Shown piece by piece: positions 10,015-19,900 of a stretch of DNA of 64,000 nt. The stretch is from positions 1-64,000 of the forward strand of contig JAEXTK010000060.1 in the NCBI GenBank assembly GCA_023406985.1. The letters are read 5' to 3'. A program made the translations under genes and the position numbers. This DNA is from Spirochaetota bacterium. GTDB taxonomy: Bacteria; Spirochaetota; Spirochaetia; Treponematales; Breznakiellaceae. The first letter of the stretch is position 1, and each line of letters opens with the position of its first letter. The notes beneath the pieces were generated by a model. The model had not been told where the DNA came from. It saw only the letters and a program-made list of their open reading frames with translations, and made no database searches.

Positions 10015-11358
10015 ATGATACATGTGCCCGTGGTAAGTTCGGATCCGTCCTTCATCGATACCATCCGTATCGCCGCCCAGCCCATACAGGACGAAGTGCA
10101 GCTCGCCTTTCTGCAGGGCAAGGACGCGGTGGTGGAATACCTGAAATATGAACTACCCGAGATGAAGATCATCGATTTCTCCTCGGGCCTGGAAACCACC
10201 GAGGACGCGTTCGCGGTTTTGGACGCCATCCGGGAAGACCCGTGGCTCCACTACGGCGGACTCGTGGCGGTCCACAACGAAGACGACGATACGGCGATCC
10301 AGGAACGACTCAAGGATACGAACGTCATCGCCGTATTGCGCCGTTGGGAATTCGCCGACGGGGTCGAACGGCTCCTCCGCATCCTGGTGCGCAACAAGCA
10401 GTTCCTGTTCCAGCGCGGGATGCAGCAACATCTCCTGCGCAAGATCTCCGGCACCTTCGTCATCGACAACGATCCCCTGGACATCGTGGTCTACACCAAC
10501 ATGGTGACGAACTACCTGTTCAACGCGAACCTCGTGAACCGCGAGGACAAGGTGAAGCTCCATATCTCCCTCCAGGAGCTCCTCGTCAACGCGATCGAAC
10601 ACGGCAACTGCAAGATCTCCTACGACGAGAAAAGCGCCTGGCTCGAGGCCGGCAACAACACCATGGACCTCATCCGCGAGAAGAAGAAGATACCCTCGGT
10701 CGCGCGCCGCAAGGTCCACCTCTCGTATACCATCAGCCCCGAGACTTCCCGGTTCGTGATCGCCGACGAGGGCGACGGCTTCGACTGGAGGGCCCGCATC
10801 TCCGCCGACATCAAGCCGGGACTCCACGGTATGGGTATCCGCATGGCCGGCGGGTACGTCCAGGACCTCGCGTACAACGAAAAGGGCAACGAGGTCTCCT
10901 TCACCATCACCCACCAGAAAGACTCGGCCAACATCGTGCCTTCCATCTTCAGCGACCAGCAGGAAGAGACCTTCCGGCCGCGGCAGATCGTGGTACGCGA
11001 AGGGGAAAGCTCGGATTACCTCTATTACATCGTGTCCGGCCGTTTCTTCGTTTTCTCGGGGAGCAAGTACGTCTCGTACCTGACCCCGGACGACATGTTC
11101 ATCGGCGAGATGTCGTTCCTGCTCTCCAACCAACGGTCCGCCACCGTCGTCGCGAAGGACGAAGGCAAGGTCATCAAAGTTTCCAAACAGGCCTTCGTGG
11201 ACCTCATCAAGCGGAATCCGCACTACGGCATCTTCCTCGCGCGCCTTCTCGCGCAGCGGCTCGACCGGCTCAACTCGCGGACGGCGCGGCTCAACGAGCA
11301 ATACTCCAAGCTCAAGTCCCTCGTGGAAGGCGAAATCCAGAGCCCCGTGGTCACATGA
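10015..11358 (+). CDS. Anti-sigma-type histidine-kinase-like ATPase with C-terminal cyclic nucleotide-binding domain
   Basis: 447 residues from the ATG at 10015, chosen because AAGGAG (9999-10004) precedes it. Residues 1-120 look like a receiver-like alpha/beta domain without an obvious full acidic pocket. Residues about 180-300 form a GHKL/HATPase_c domain of the RsbW type (N-box ELLVNAIEHGNC, then VIADEGDGFDW, then HGMGIRMAGGYV). Residues about 320-430 form a CNB beta-roll (IVVREGESSDYLYYIVSG, MFIGEMSFLLSNQRSATV). There is no histidine phosphotransfer domain, so it more likely binds or phosphorylates a protein partner than acts as a classical kinase. Its stop overlaps the ATG of the SrkA-like kinase by 4 bp, so the two are co-translated. 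Function inferred: ligand-controlled partner-switch signalling. Confidence 0.8.
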   Translation: MIHVPVVSSDPSFIDTIRIAAQPIQDEVQLAFLQGKDAVVEYLKYELPEMKIIDFSSGLETTEDAFAVLDAIREDPWLHYGGLVAVHNEDDDTAIQERLKDTNVIAVLRRWEFADGVERLLRILVRNKQFLFQRGMQQHLLRKISGTFVIDNDPLDIVVYTNMVTNYLFNANLVNREDKVKLHISLQELLVNAIEHGNCKISYDEKSAWLEAGNNTMDLIREKKKIPSVARRKVHLSYTISPETSRFVIADEGDGFDWRARISADIKPGLHGMGIRMAGGYVQDLAYNEKGNEVSFTITHQKDSANIVPSIFSDQQEETFRPRQIVVREGESSDYLYYIVSGRFFVFSGSKYVSYLTPDDMFIGEMSFLLSNQRSATVVAKDEGKVIKVSKQAFVDLIKRNPHYGIFLARLLAQRLDRLNSRTARLNEQYSKLKSLVEGEIQSPVVT

Positions 11359-12407
11359 GCGGAGCGATCGGAAACGAGTCCTTGAGCGATTTTTCCCTCC
11401 TGAGCCCGGACCTCATCGCCGAATCGGCGGAGGCGGTGCTCGGCGTCGCCGTCGACGGCACCCTGGTGCGCTATCCGAGTTACGTGAACCGGGTCTACGG
11501 CCTCACCGCCGTGGACGGCCGCAAGGTGATCGCCAAGTTTTATCGCCCCGGTCGCTGGACCGAAGAGGCCATCCGCGAAGAGCACGCGTTCATGGCCGAG
11601 TGTTCGGCCGCGGGTCTCCCCGTCCCGCGGATCATCGCCGACGGCGAAGGCGAAACCTTGAGCGCGAGCGTCGCCGAGGAGGACTCGGGCGCGGAGCGCG
11701 TCTACTTCTTCGCCCTATTCCCCTTCGTCGCCGGCCGCGGCTGGGAACCGGAAAAGGACGACGACTGGATCGCGCTCGGCCGCCTCATCGCGGAAACGCA
11801 CGCCGTCGGGCGACGCCGGCCGGCATCCGCGCGGCCCCTCGTGCACCCTGAGAAGACGGACGCCGCGGCGCGCCTGCTCCTGGACGGCGGCTTCGTGCAT
11901 CCCGATCTCCGGTCGGATTTCCAGGAAGTCTGCGCGGCGACCCTCGAGCGCATCGCGCCGCTGTTCCGGGATATCCCCGCCCACCGCCTCCACGGCGACC
12001 TCCACCGGGGCAACCTGCTCCGCAGCCCCGGTATCGGCGCCGGAACAGCCGACAGCGGAACCGGCTTGGCCGACATGGCGCTCATCGATTTCGACGATAT
12101 GTCGACGGGGCCCGCCGTCCAAGACCTTTGGCTCTTCCTTCCCGGCCGCCTTGAGGAATCGCGCCGCGAACTCGGCCTGCTGTTGGAGGGCTACGAGGAA
12201 CGGCTGCCCTTCGACCGGGCCCAGATCGAGCTCGTGGAACCCCTCCGGTTCATGCGGATGGTCGGCTACCTGGCGTGGCAGGCGCGTCAGCGCGGGGACG
12301 CCGGATTCTTGGAAGCGTTCCCCGAATGGGGGAATCGACCCTTCTGGATCAAGGAAGTGGAGGATCTCCGGGATCAGGAGCGGATCGTGGCCGAAGAAAG
12401 GGGCTGA
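11355..12407 (+). CDS. srkA: SrkA/YihE-like protein kinase (aminoglycoside phosphotransferase fold)
   Basis: 350 residues. The N-lobe NRVYGL...KVIAKFYRPGRWTEEAIREEHAF is characteristic of SrkA (YihE), the stress-response Ser/Thr kinase of the APH/choline-kinase fold; the catalytic HGDLHRGNLL and metal-binding LIDFDDM are both present. Between those two motifs lies a Gly/Ala/Thr-rich insert of about 19 residues not usual in the family. It follows the HATPase/CNB gene with an ATGA overlap at 11355-11358, suggesting the two proteins act in one signalling unit. The last 34 bp overlap the end of the convergent Aat-like gene. The SrkA assignment is good; the substrate is unknown. Confidence 0.8.
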   Translation: MSGAIGNESLSDFSLLSPDLIAESAEAVLGVAVDGTLVRYPSYVNRVYGLTAVDGRKVIAKFYRPGRWTEEAIREEHAFMAECSAAGLPVPRIIADGEGETLSASVAEEDSGAERVYFFALFPFVAGRGWEPEKDDDWIALGRLIAETHAVGRRRPASARPLVHPEKTDAAARLLLDGGFVHPDLRSDFQEVCAATLERIAPLFRDIPAHRLHGDLHRGNLLRSPGIGAGTADSGTGLADMALIDFDDMSTGPAVQDLWLFLPGRLEESRRELGLLLEGYEERLPFDRAQIELVEPLRFMRMVGYLAWQARQRGDAGFLEAFPEWGNRPFWIKEVEDLRDQERIVAEERG

Positions 12408-13219
12408 ACGGTCCGGCACCGAGCGCTCCTGAATCGGGCCACGAAAGCTGCCCGGTCCAGGGATCGCGCTCCGAGCGCCGTCTTGTACTCCATCGGCATC
12501 CCGAGATCCCAGAACGCGAAACCCGCCTCCCGCAGCAGGCGCCCGGTCAGGACCATCTGGACCGTGCCCGCCGAATTTTCGTCCCGGTAGCCCGAATAGC
12601 TCGTATAGACGCCGCCCGCGACCGCGCCGAACTCCCCGGCCACGAGCCTGCCGTCGCGGAACAAGCCGAAGGAGAGGAGGCGCGCGGACGCCCCGGTCGG
12701 GCTCGCCGACGCCTCTGCCGGTGCGGCAGCCGCCGTACCGGCAAGCGCCGCCTCGGGAGCCGCCGCCGCGGCCTGCCGAGCCATCCGGGCGCCCGGCGCC
12801 CGCATACCTCGGAAGGCCGCCCGCAGTTCCTCGGTGAGCCAGTCCTCTCCGTGGACCGCGGCGCAGCGGCCGATCACGGTCTCGAGCGCGACATCCGAGC
12901 GGAGCTCGTAGCGCGGCAGGAGCCTCCGGACGCTCCGGGACTCGCGGAGTTCGCCCGGATCCAATACGGCGCGCTCGAGATGGAGCTTGGGGAGCAAAAT
13001 CGCGCTTCCCGGTCCGCCTGACTCCTGCAACCGGAGGGACATCACCAGAAAGCCCGCGGCCATGAGCGACTCCAGGAACGGAGGATCGAAGCTCGGCGAC
13101 AGGCAGAATTCCTCGGCGTAGGCGGTTTCCAGGAGCGCGTCCACCACGGCGTCCGGTTCGTCGCCGGGGAGGATGAGGGCGTGGCCGGAAGGGGTGTACC
13201 GAAGCTCCCCGCGGCTCAT
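12374..13219 (-). CDS. Leucyl/phenylalanyl-tRNA-protein transferase-like (Aat/GNAT fold) protein
   Basis: 281 residues. The C-terminal part matches the Aat pattern: GLFRDGRLVAGEFGAVAGGVY, SYSGYRDENSAGTVQMVLTGRLLREAGFAFWDLGMPMEY; the middle EDWLTEELRAAFRGM resembles the Aat stretch TWIT..M..AY. Aat adds Leu or Phe from tRNA to N-terminal Arg/Lys of proteins as an N-degron. Similarity is distant: the canonical W-P-x-P-RG motif near the N-terminus is not evident, and an Ala-rich insert of about 30 residues splits the domain, so activity is uncertain. Its ATG overlaps the TGA of the KtrA gene by 4 bp. No ClpS or other N-end rule gene is nearby. Confidence 0.6.
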   Translation of the reverse strand: MSRGELRYTPSGHALILPGDEPDAVVDALLETAYAEEFCLSPSFDPPFLESLMAAGFLVMSLRLQESGGPGSAILLPKLHLERAVLDPGELRESRSVRRLLPRYELRSDVALETVIGRCAAVHGEDWLTEELRAAFRGMRAPGARMARQAAAAAPEAALAGTAAAAPAEASASPTGASARLLSFGLFRDGRLVAGEFGAVAGGVYTSYSGYRDENSAGTVQMVLTGRLLREAGFAFWDLGMPMEYKTALGARSLDRAAFVARFRSARCRTVQPLSSATIRS

Positions 13220-13935
13220 TTCCGGTCGCGCCCGAACAGCCGCTTGAGGCTGCCGACCAGGGATTCTTTGGTCCGCCCCTTCGCGGCCCGGTCCGTGAAC
13301 GCGTCCAGGGCCGCGTCGGTACCGGAGAGGAGAGCCACGTCGCCGGCGCGGAATCGATACTCCGGCGTCAGGAGCCCGTACTCTTCCTCTTCGCCGTTTT
13401 TCACCGAGATGAGGTTGAGTCCGTACTTCTTACGGAGGTCCGTTTCCACCACGGTCCTCCCGAAAAAGTCGGCGGGGATTTCCAGCTCCGCGATGACCAA
13501 TTTCCCGCTGACCGGGAGATAGTTGAGCAAGGCGGAGGAGAGTAGGAGCGGCGTGACCCGCTTCGCGGCCTCCTTGTTCGGGAATACGATCTTGGTGGCG
13601 CCGACGAGATCCAGGATTTCGGCGTGGGCTTCCGTCTCCGCCTTCACGATGATCGTCTTGATGCCCATCTTCCGGCAGTAGCTCGTCGCCAGGATGGACG
13701 CCTCGATCTTGTCCCCCAGGTCGATCACGACGGCGTCCACGGTCGCCGGCAACGCGCGGCGGAGATTCTCTTCGTTGAGGACGTCCAGGACCACCGCGCT
13801 CACCGGAGCGTCGCGATACGCGTCCACGACATCCCGGTCCTTGTCGATGATGAGGACGTCCACGTCCAGGGCGAGGAGTTCGTCCAGCACGTTCTTTCCG
13901 AAGTAGCTCAGTCCGATGATCGCGAATTGTTTCAT
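13216..13935 (-). CDS. ktrA: KtrA/TrkA-type RCK regulator of potassium uptake
   Basis: 239 residues from ATG 13935. The N-terminal RCK_N Rossmann domain begins FAIIGLSYFGKNV; the usual GxGxxG is GLSYFG with Ser in the middle position, but the fold pattern (VLIIDKDRDVV, VVIDLGDKIEASILATSYCRKMG, IVKAETEAHAEILDLVGA) is complete. The C-terminal RCK_C domain (about 140-220) follows. Such proteins bind ATP/ADP or NAD(H) and gate a KtrB/TrkH channel in the membrane. No ktrB/trkH gene is adjacent. A promoter TTGCCC-N17-TATGAT (13951-13979, minus) and GGAG close to the ATG support the start. The downstream Aat-like gene is translationally coupled to it. Confidence 0.85.
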   Translation of the reverse strand: MKQFAIIGLSYFGKNVLDELLALDVDVLIIDKDRDVVDAYRDAPVSAVVLDVLNEENLRRALPATVDAVVIDLGDKIEASILATSYCRKMGIKTIIVKAETEAHAEILDLVGATKIVFPNKEAAKRVTPLLLSSALLNYLPVSGKLVIAELEIPADFFGRTVVETDLRKKYGLNLISVKNGEEEEYGLLTPEYRFRAGDVALLSGTDAALDAFTDRAAKGRTKESLVGSLKRLFGRDRK

Positions 13936-13950
13936 GGGTTCTCCGCACGT

Positions 13951-13979
13951 ATCATACGCCTCCGTGAAAACCCGGGCAA
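13951..13979 (-). promoter_or_regulatory. Promoter of ktrA operon
   Basis: TTGCCC (13974-13979), 17-nt spacer, TATGAT (13951-13956) on the minus strand. Transcription would start about 9 nt before the ATG, so the leader holds just a GGAG motif. Confidence 0.55.
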
Positions 13980-14023
13980 CGGCCTCCTCCTCGGTCGGCC
14001 TTCGTGGTAGACTGGTGGGCCTT

Positions 14024-16903
14024 ATGGCAGGCCGATATCCCTTGTCGACCCATATCCTCAAGAACCTCGCCGACCGAAGGGCGCGTTTCGTTTTTCCTTC
14101 CGCCGTCCCCGCGGCCTTTTGGACGGAATTCGCCGCCGAGAACACGCTCGGCGCCGTCGCCAAGGACCGTTTCATCGCATGGGACGATTTCAAGGCGGCG
14201 ACCTTGGCCGCGGAGCGGCTGGACCGGCGGCCCGCCAACGGCGCCGTCAGGTCCATCTTCGCCGCCGCCACGCTCGCCGAGAACGCCGCCGCGGCCGCGG
14301 CCGGCACCCCCCTCTTCTCGGAACTCATCGCCGCCGACCATGCCGGGACCTACGGGGCCTTCGTCGCCTCCCTCGCCCTTTCGCTACCCGCCTTGGACGG
14401 CCTCGTCTCCCGCCTCCGGAGCGCCGACCTTACGGCCGCCGACCCCTACTTCGCGGATCTCTCGCTCGTACGCGCGCGGTATACCGCGTTCTTGGACCGC
14501 TACGGCCTCTTCGAACCGTCCTGGAATCGGCTCCCCTTCCGCGCCTCCGGCTCCCGCTGGCTGCTCATCGGTCCCGAGTTGGCGGAGGATTGGAGCGAGT
14601 ACGAGGCGGAGCTGACGCGCGAGCCGTCGGTGGAGGTCATCCGCCTCGGAGACCTTTCCGCTCCCGACGAGCGCGACGGATCCCATCCCCGCGGTCCCAC
14701 CGCCGAGCGAAGAGCCGAACGGGCCCGGGCGATCCTCGGAGACGCGTCGGGACGCCTCCTCCCCTTTTCCTCCGCCCACGAAGAGGTGCGGTGGATCGCG
14801 CTCGCCGTCCGGCGACTCCTGCGGAGCGGAGAGGTGGCCCCCTCGGATATCGTGGTCTCCATACCGAACGTCCAGGATTACGCGGAACGCCTCTTGCTCG
14901 AATTCAGGCTGCGGGATATTCCCGCCGACCTCCGCGAGGGTCGCCCCATGTCCGAACAGTCGGTCGGCCGGCTCTTCTCCTCCCTCTCCGCCTGCCCCGC
15001 GACGCGGTGGTCCTACCGCGCGCTCAAGGATCTCCTCCTAGATGCCGCGCTGCCCTGGAAGCACCGTTCCACGATCGACGCCCTCATGGAATTCGGACTT
15101 CGGTATCGCTGCGTCTCCGGCTTCCCCGAAAACGGCCGGAACGTGGACGTCTGGGAGCGGACCTTCGAGCGCCTCCGGGATAATCCCGAGGGAATCCGGT
15201 TCCCGCTCGGAAAGATCGAGTCCTTCTACCGGAACCTCAAGCGCGACGTGACCGATATCGTGGCGGCCGCCTCCTTCGCCGACCTCCGCAAGAAGCTGCT
15301 GATGTTCAAGTCCAACCACTTCGAGGACAACGCCCTGAACGAGGAATTGGACCTCCTCCTCGCGCGCGCCCTGGAAGCGCTCCAGGAACTCGCGGACACG
15401 GAGCGACGCTTGGAGGGCATGCGCGTGGAACGGCCCTTCGATCTGTTCCGCACCCACCTTCGGAGTCTCCCCTACGTTTTCCAGGCGCGGACGAGCGGCG
15501 TACGCGTCTACAAGTACCGGGTCTCGGCGCTCATTCAACCCGCGGTGCATTTCATCGCGAACGCGACCCAGGACGCCGCCACGGTGCGCGCCAATCCGGC
15601 GCCCTTCCTCAGGGAGGACCGGAAGCTCCGCGCCCGCGTGGACGAGCGGGACATGTCCGGCGATTTCATCGGCGCCTACGCGCTCTCGGGCGACGCGGTC
15701 GTCTTCACGGCGAGCGCGCGCGGCTTCACGACACACTCGGTTCCCCACCGCGCGCTCGCGGACGAGCGTTTCAAGGCGACCGCGGCTTCGCGGGCTGCCG
15801 GTTCGGGACCCGACCCCATCCGCCTGGAAGTCGAACTCGCGCTGGCCGGGCCTTCCGCCTCGGCGCTAGCCGACGAGGCCGCTTGCGCGCCGACCGTCGT
15901 CCAGAAAAGCGCGCGGGAGGTCGTGGAGAGCCTCGCGGGGGCGTCGTCGCCCCTCGATATCCGGCGCTCTCCCCTCGCCGACGCCGCGGCGGCCGCGGCC
16001 CTCCGCGCCAGGCTGACCGGATCGGAGGAGGGGGACCGCGTCTCGCCGACCGGCCTCAACGAGTTCGGCGCATGCGCGTATTCCTGGTTCCTCCGCCGCG
16101 GCCTCGGCATCAAAGAGAAACAGACCGAAATCGAGACGATAGATCAGCGGGAACTCGGCACGCTCTACCATCGGATACTGCAGCGCCTCTTCGAGCGGAT
16201 CCGGCGCGAAGATGCCCGTTTCCGGCGGGATCGCCTGGAGCGATACAGGGAATTCCTCGTGGAAGAAACCGACGCGGCGCTCGCCGAGGCCCGCGCGGCC
16301 GAAGGCGCCTTCCAGGAATCCGTCTACGCCATGCTGCGGTCCAAGCTCATCGCCGCCCTCTCGGCCTACCTGGAGGCGGACGCCCCTCGCCTGGACGCCT
16401 GCGAGATACTCGGGGCCGAATTCCCGCTCAAGCGGGCCTACCCCGAACTCGGCCTCGCGCTCTCCGGTATCGCGGATCTCGTGCTCCGGAAAAACGACGG
16501 GAGCCTGGCGGTGGTGGACTTCAAGACCGGCCTCATGCCGACGAGCGGCGCCCTGGTCCCCGACGATGAAGGCCTCCTCGGCGACTTCCAGATGGCGTCC
16601 TACGTCCGCATGGCGGAAAACGGCGAGGAGACGGTGCGCGCGGCTCGATTCTACTCCATCGATCATCGACAATTCCGGCATGTCCTCGCCGACGACGAGA
16701 AAACGCGCGCCAACGCCCGGCTTCCGCTTTCCCGCGAAGGGTACGATGCGGCCCTCGATGCCTTGGATGAGGCGATGGAGGCGGTCGCCGGAGCGCTTGA
16801 CGGCGCAGCCTATCCGGTGCCGCCCCTCGGCTACCGCGCCGCCTGCGCCGCCTGCAAGGTGCTCTCGGTCTGCCGGCTGCCCTTCGCCGGAGGCGAACCG
16901 TGA
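14024..16903 (+). CDS. addB: AddB-like exonuclease subunit with iron-sulfur PD-(D/E)XK nuclease
   Basis: 959 residues. The N-terminal and middle parts resemble the inactivated helicase fold of AddB/RecC (PFSSAHEEVRWIALAVRRLL, SDIVVSIPNVQDYAERLLLEF). The C-terminal nuclease shows GIADLVLRKNDGSLAVVDFKTG (catalytic D...DxK), and four cysteines: one in FGACAYSWF and three in CAACKVLSVC. The latter spacing, C-x2-C-x5-C, is the one that binds the 4Fe-4S staple of AddB. With AddA it processes double-strand breaks to 3' tails for RecA. The start at 14024 was chosen because TAGACT (14008-14013) lies 10 nt upstream and the longer frame runs through the divergent ktrA promoter. GTGA overlap with addA. 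Confidence 0.85.
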   Translation: MAGRYPLSTHILKNLADRRARFVFPSAVPAAFWTEFAAENTLGAVAKDRFIAWDDFKAATLAAERLDRRPANGAVRSIFAAATLAENAAAAAAGTPLFSELIAADHAGTYGAFVASLALSLPALDGLVSRLRSADLTAADPYFADLSLVRARYTAFLDRYGLFEPSWNRLPFRASGSRWLLIGPELAEDWSEYEAELTREPSVEVIRLGDLSAPDERDGSHPRGPTAERRAERARAILGDASGRLLPFSSAHEEVRWIALAVRRLLRSGEVAPSDIVVSIPNVQDYAERLLLEFRLRDIPADLREGRPMSEQSVGRLFSSLSACPATRWSYRALKDLLLDAALPWKHRSTIDALMEFGLRYRCVSGFPENGRNVDVWERTFERLRDNPEGIRFPLGKIESFYRNLKRDVTDIVAAASFADLRKKLLMFKSNHFEDNALNEELDLLLARALEALQELADTERRLEGMRVERPFDLFRTHLRSLPYVFQARTSGVRVYKYRVSALIQPAVHFIANATQDAATVRANPAPFLREDRKLRARVDERDMSGDFIGAYALSGDAVVFTASARGFTTHSVPHRALADERFKATAASRAAGSGPDPIRLEVELALAGPSASALADEAACAPTVVQKSAREVVESLAGASSPLDIRRSPLADAAAAAALRARLTGSEEGDRVSPTGLNEFGACAYSWFLRRGLGIKEKQTEIETIDQRELGTLYHRILQRLFERIRREDARFRRDRLERYREFLVEETDAALAEARAAEGAFQESVYAMLRSKLIAALSAYLEADAPRLDACEILGAEFPLKRAYPELGLALSGIADLVLRKNDGSLAVVDFKTGLMPTSGALVPDDEGLLGDFQMASYVRMAENGEETVRAARFYSIDHRQFRHVLADDEKTRANARLPLSREGYDAALDALDEAMEAVAGALDGAAYPVPPLGYRAACAACKVLSVCRLPFAGGEP

Positions 16904-19900
16904 AAAAAATGAAGCTCGACCCTGGACAAGCAGCCGCCTATAACGCCGATCGGAACGCCGTCGTGTCCGCGGGGGCAGGGTCGGGGAAGACCACCGTGCT
17001 CGCCGAGCGTTACGTGCGCCTCGTCACCGAACGCGGGTTGGACGTCGATTCCATCCTCACGCTCACCTTCTCGCGCAAGGCCGCAGCCGAGATGTACGGC
17101 CGCATCTATCAGCGGCTCGCCGATTCCGACCATCCGCGCGCCCGGGACCAGATCGCCGCCTTCGATACGGCGCGCATCATGACCCTGGACGCCTTCTGCG
17201 CGTCGGTCGCGCGCGGCGCCTGTCATCGTTACGGCGTCCCGCCCGATTTCGCCGTCGACGAGGCCCGCCTGCAGCGCATCGCCGACGAGGCGGCCGTGGA
17301 AGTGCTCATGGATCGCCGGCAGGAGGATGCCCTCCGCCGTCTGGTGGCGACGCGCGGCTTCGATCGCATTCGCCGCGAATTCCTCGCCGATATCGCGGTC
17401 AAGACCATTTCCTTGGCCGCGCCTCCGGACTTCCAAGGAGACGCGGCGCGGCAGGCCGCCCACCTGAAGACGCGCATCGCCGAGGTCTGCGCGGAACTCG
17501 AACGGATCGGAGCGGAAATTCTCTCCATCGATGAGACGGGAGTCGCCGGCGAGACGCTCTCCAAGGCCAAGACCGCGGTCCGCGGCGTACTCCCGCTCAC
17601 GCGCGGCTTGGACGACGCCGACCTCGCGGCCCTGATCGAGGCGGCGCGCTATCTCGCCTCCGGCGATTCCTTCAGGAGACCGGGTTCCAACGTCACCCAG
17701 GCGGCCCTCGTCGAATTGCGCGAATGGACCGAACCGCTCAAAACAAACGCCAAGGAGCTGCAGGTCCTCGCCGGGAGTTACCGTTTCCGCGACGACGCCC
17801 TCGCCGTGGGGGCGCTCCTGGACGACTTCGCGGAGCGTTTCCTGGAGCGCAAGCGCAGGGAAGGCCTCATCTCCTTCCGCGACGCGGCGGAACTCGCCCT
17901 GGATATCCTCAAACGGGATCGCGCGCTCCGCGACCATTACAAGAGCCGCATCCGCGCCATCATGATCGACGAATTCCAGGACGACAACGAGCTGCAGAAG
18001 GATCTCCTCTACCTGCTCGCGGAGCGGACGGATCGGCATTCCGCGGGCGTTCCGCGGCCGGAAGACCTCGCCCCGGACAAGCTCTTCTTCGTCGGGGACG
18101 AGAAACAGTCCATCTATCGGTTCCGCGGCGCCGACGTTTCGGTATTCCGGCGACTCTCTTCCGAGCTCGATCCCGGCGGAAAGGCCTCCCTCGCCCTTTC
18201 CGTCAACTACCGTTCTTCCGCCGAACTCGTCGACTTTTTCAACGCCTTCTTCCCCGGCGTTTTCGGAGAAGCGGAGGAGCCCTTCGAGGCCGCGTTCTCG
18301 CCCATCGCCGCGGCGCCGCGCGAGACGGGGGACGCCGAGCCGGACGCAACCGGCGGGACCGAGCCGGACGCGGGCCCCCTGTTCGCGGCTCTTGCGGCCG
18401 CCGTCGCCCCTGCCGCCCCGACCGCGGCCTCAGCGGACCCCGCGACCGCCGCGATCCCCGCCGTGGAATTCCATCTCCTCGTCCGCGGAAGCGACATCGA
18501 AGGAGAAATGGATCAGGATGACGCCGAACTTTCGGCCGCCGCCTCCGAAGCCTTCGCCGCGGCCCGGCGCATCGCGCTCGGCGTCGCCGCGGGAGAATTC
18601 GCCTACGGCGACGTCGCCGTGCTCTTCCGGTCCACCTCGCGCCAACACGAGTACGAGCGAGCCCTCCGCCTCCTGGACGTGCCCTTCGCCGCGGCCGATC
18701 CCCGCGGCGTCTTCGCGGAAGGTCCGGCCAACGATATCTACGCGATGCTCCGACTCGCGCTTTTTCCCCGCGACGACACGTCGTACGCCGCGGTCCTCCG
18801 CTCTCCCTTCGTCCGCCTCGGCGACGACTCGCTCGTCCGCATCTTCCTGTCCGACCGCGCGGAGCCCTTCCCCGAGGACGCGGACGAACGCTGGTTCTCC
18901 GGCGCCGACGACGCGCGTCGCTTCGCGGCCGGAAGGGAGCTCTATCGATCCGTCCTCGCCTCCGTGGACCGGCGCGGCATCGCCGCGGTCATCGCGAGCC
19001 TCTGGTACGACGCCGGGTACCGCACCTCCATGCTCCTCGATCGCGACGCCGCGGCTTGCCTCGGCCACTTCGACTACCTGCACGATTTGGCCCTGGACGC
19101 CGACCGCCGCGGGCTCTGCCTCGCCTCCTTCCTGGACGAGCTGGCTCCGCTGATGGGGACCGCCGAAAAAGCCGAGGGCGGGGATCCGGGAGAGGGCGGA
19201 AACGCGGTCAGGCTCATGACGGTCCATAAGAGCAAAGGCCTCGAGTTTCCCGTCGTCCTCATCGCGGACGCGGGGAATGAGGGCCGCGGCCTCAGGAATT
19301 CCCAGCCCTATTACGTGGACCCGGAATTCGGGGTAGCCGTCACCTTCCGGCCCGAAGACGCGGGAAAAGACGAGTCGATCCCGAACTACTTCTTCGAACG
19401 GGCCCGCGCCGCGGAAGAAGCGCGGGAAACCGCCGAATTGCGGCGCCTGTTCTATGTCGCGGCCACCCGCGCCGAACGCAAGCTCTTGATTTTCGGTTCT
19501 CGAAAAATCGCGAAGAAAGAAGCCGAGGAGCTCTCCGCCCTTTCCGTCGCCGATCGCGCCGCGGCGGTTCTCCGCGCCCCGAAACTCGACAAGGACGGGA
19601 GCCTCCAAGCCAAATCCTTCCTGGATCTCACCGCGGCCGCGCTCGCGGAACCGGCCGCCGCGGCCGCCCGCTTTTCGCTTGAGGCGCTCGCCCTCCTCGG
19701 CGAGAAGGAGCGGCGGCGGCTCGTGCGGGAACCGACCACCGCCCAAGCGACGCCGCGGCCGACGACGCGGGCTTCCGCCGCGGTTGCGCGCTTCGCCGCC
19801 TTCCATAGCCGGGCGGCGACGCCCCTTCCCGCGGAGACGCGCCGCGTCGTGAGCCCGAGCGCCATGGAAGCCGTCGCTCACCGGGAGAACGCGCGCGCCG

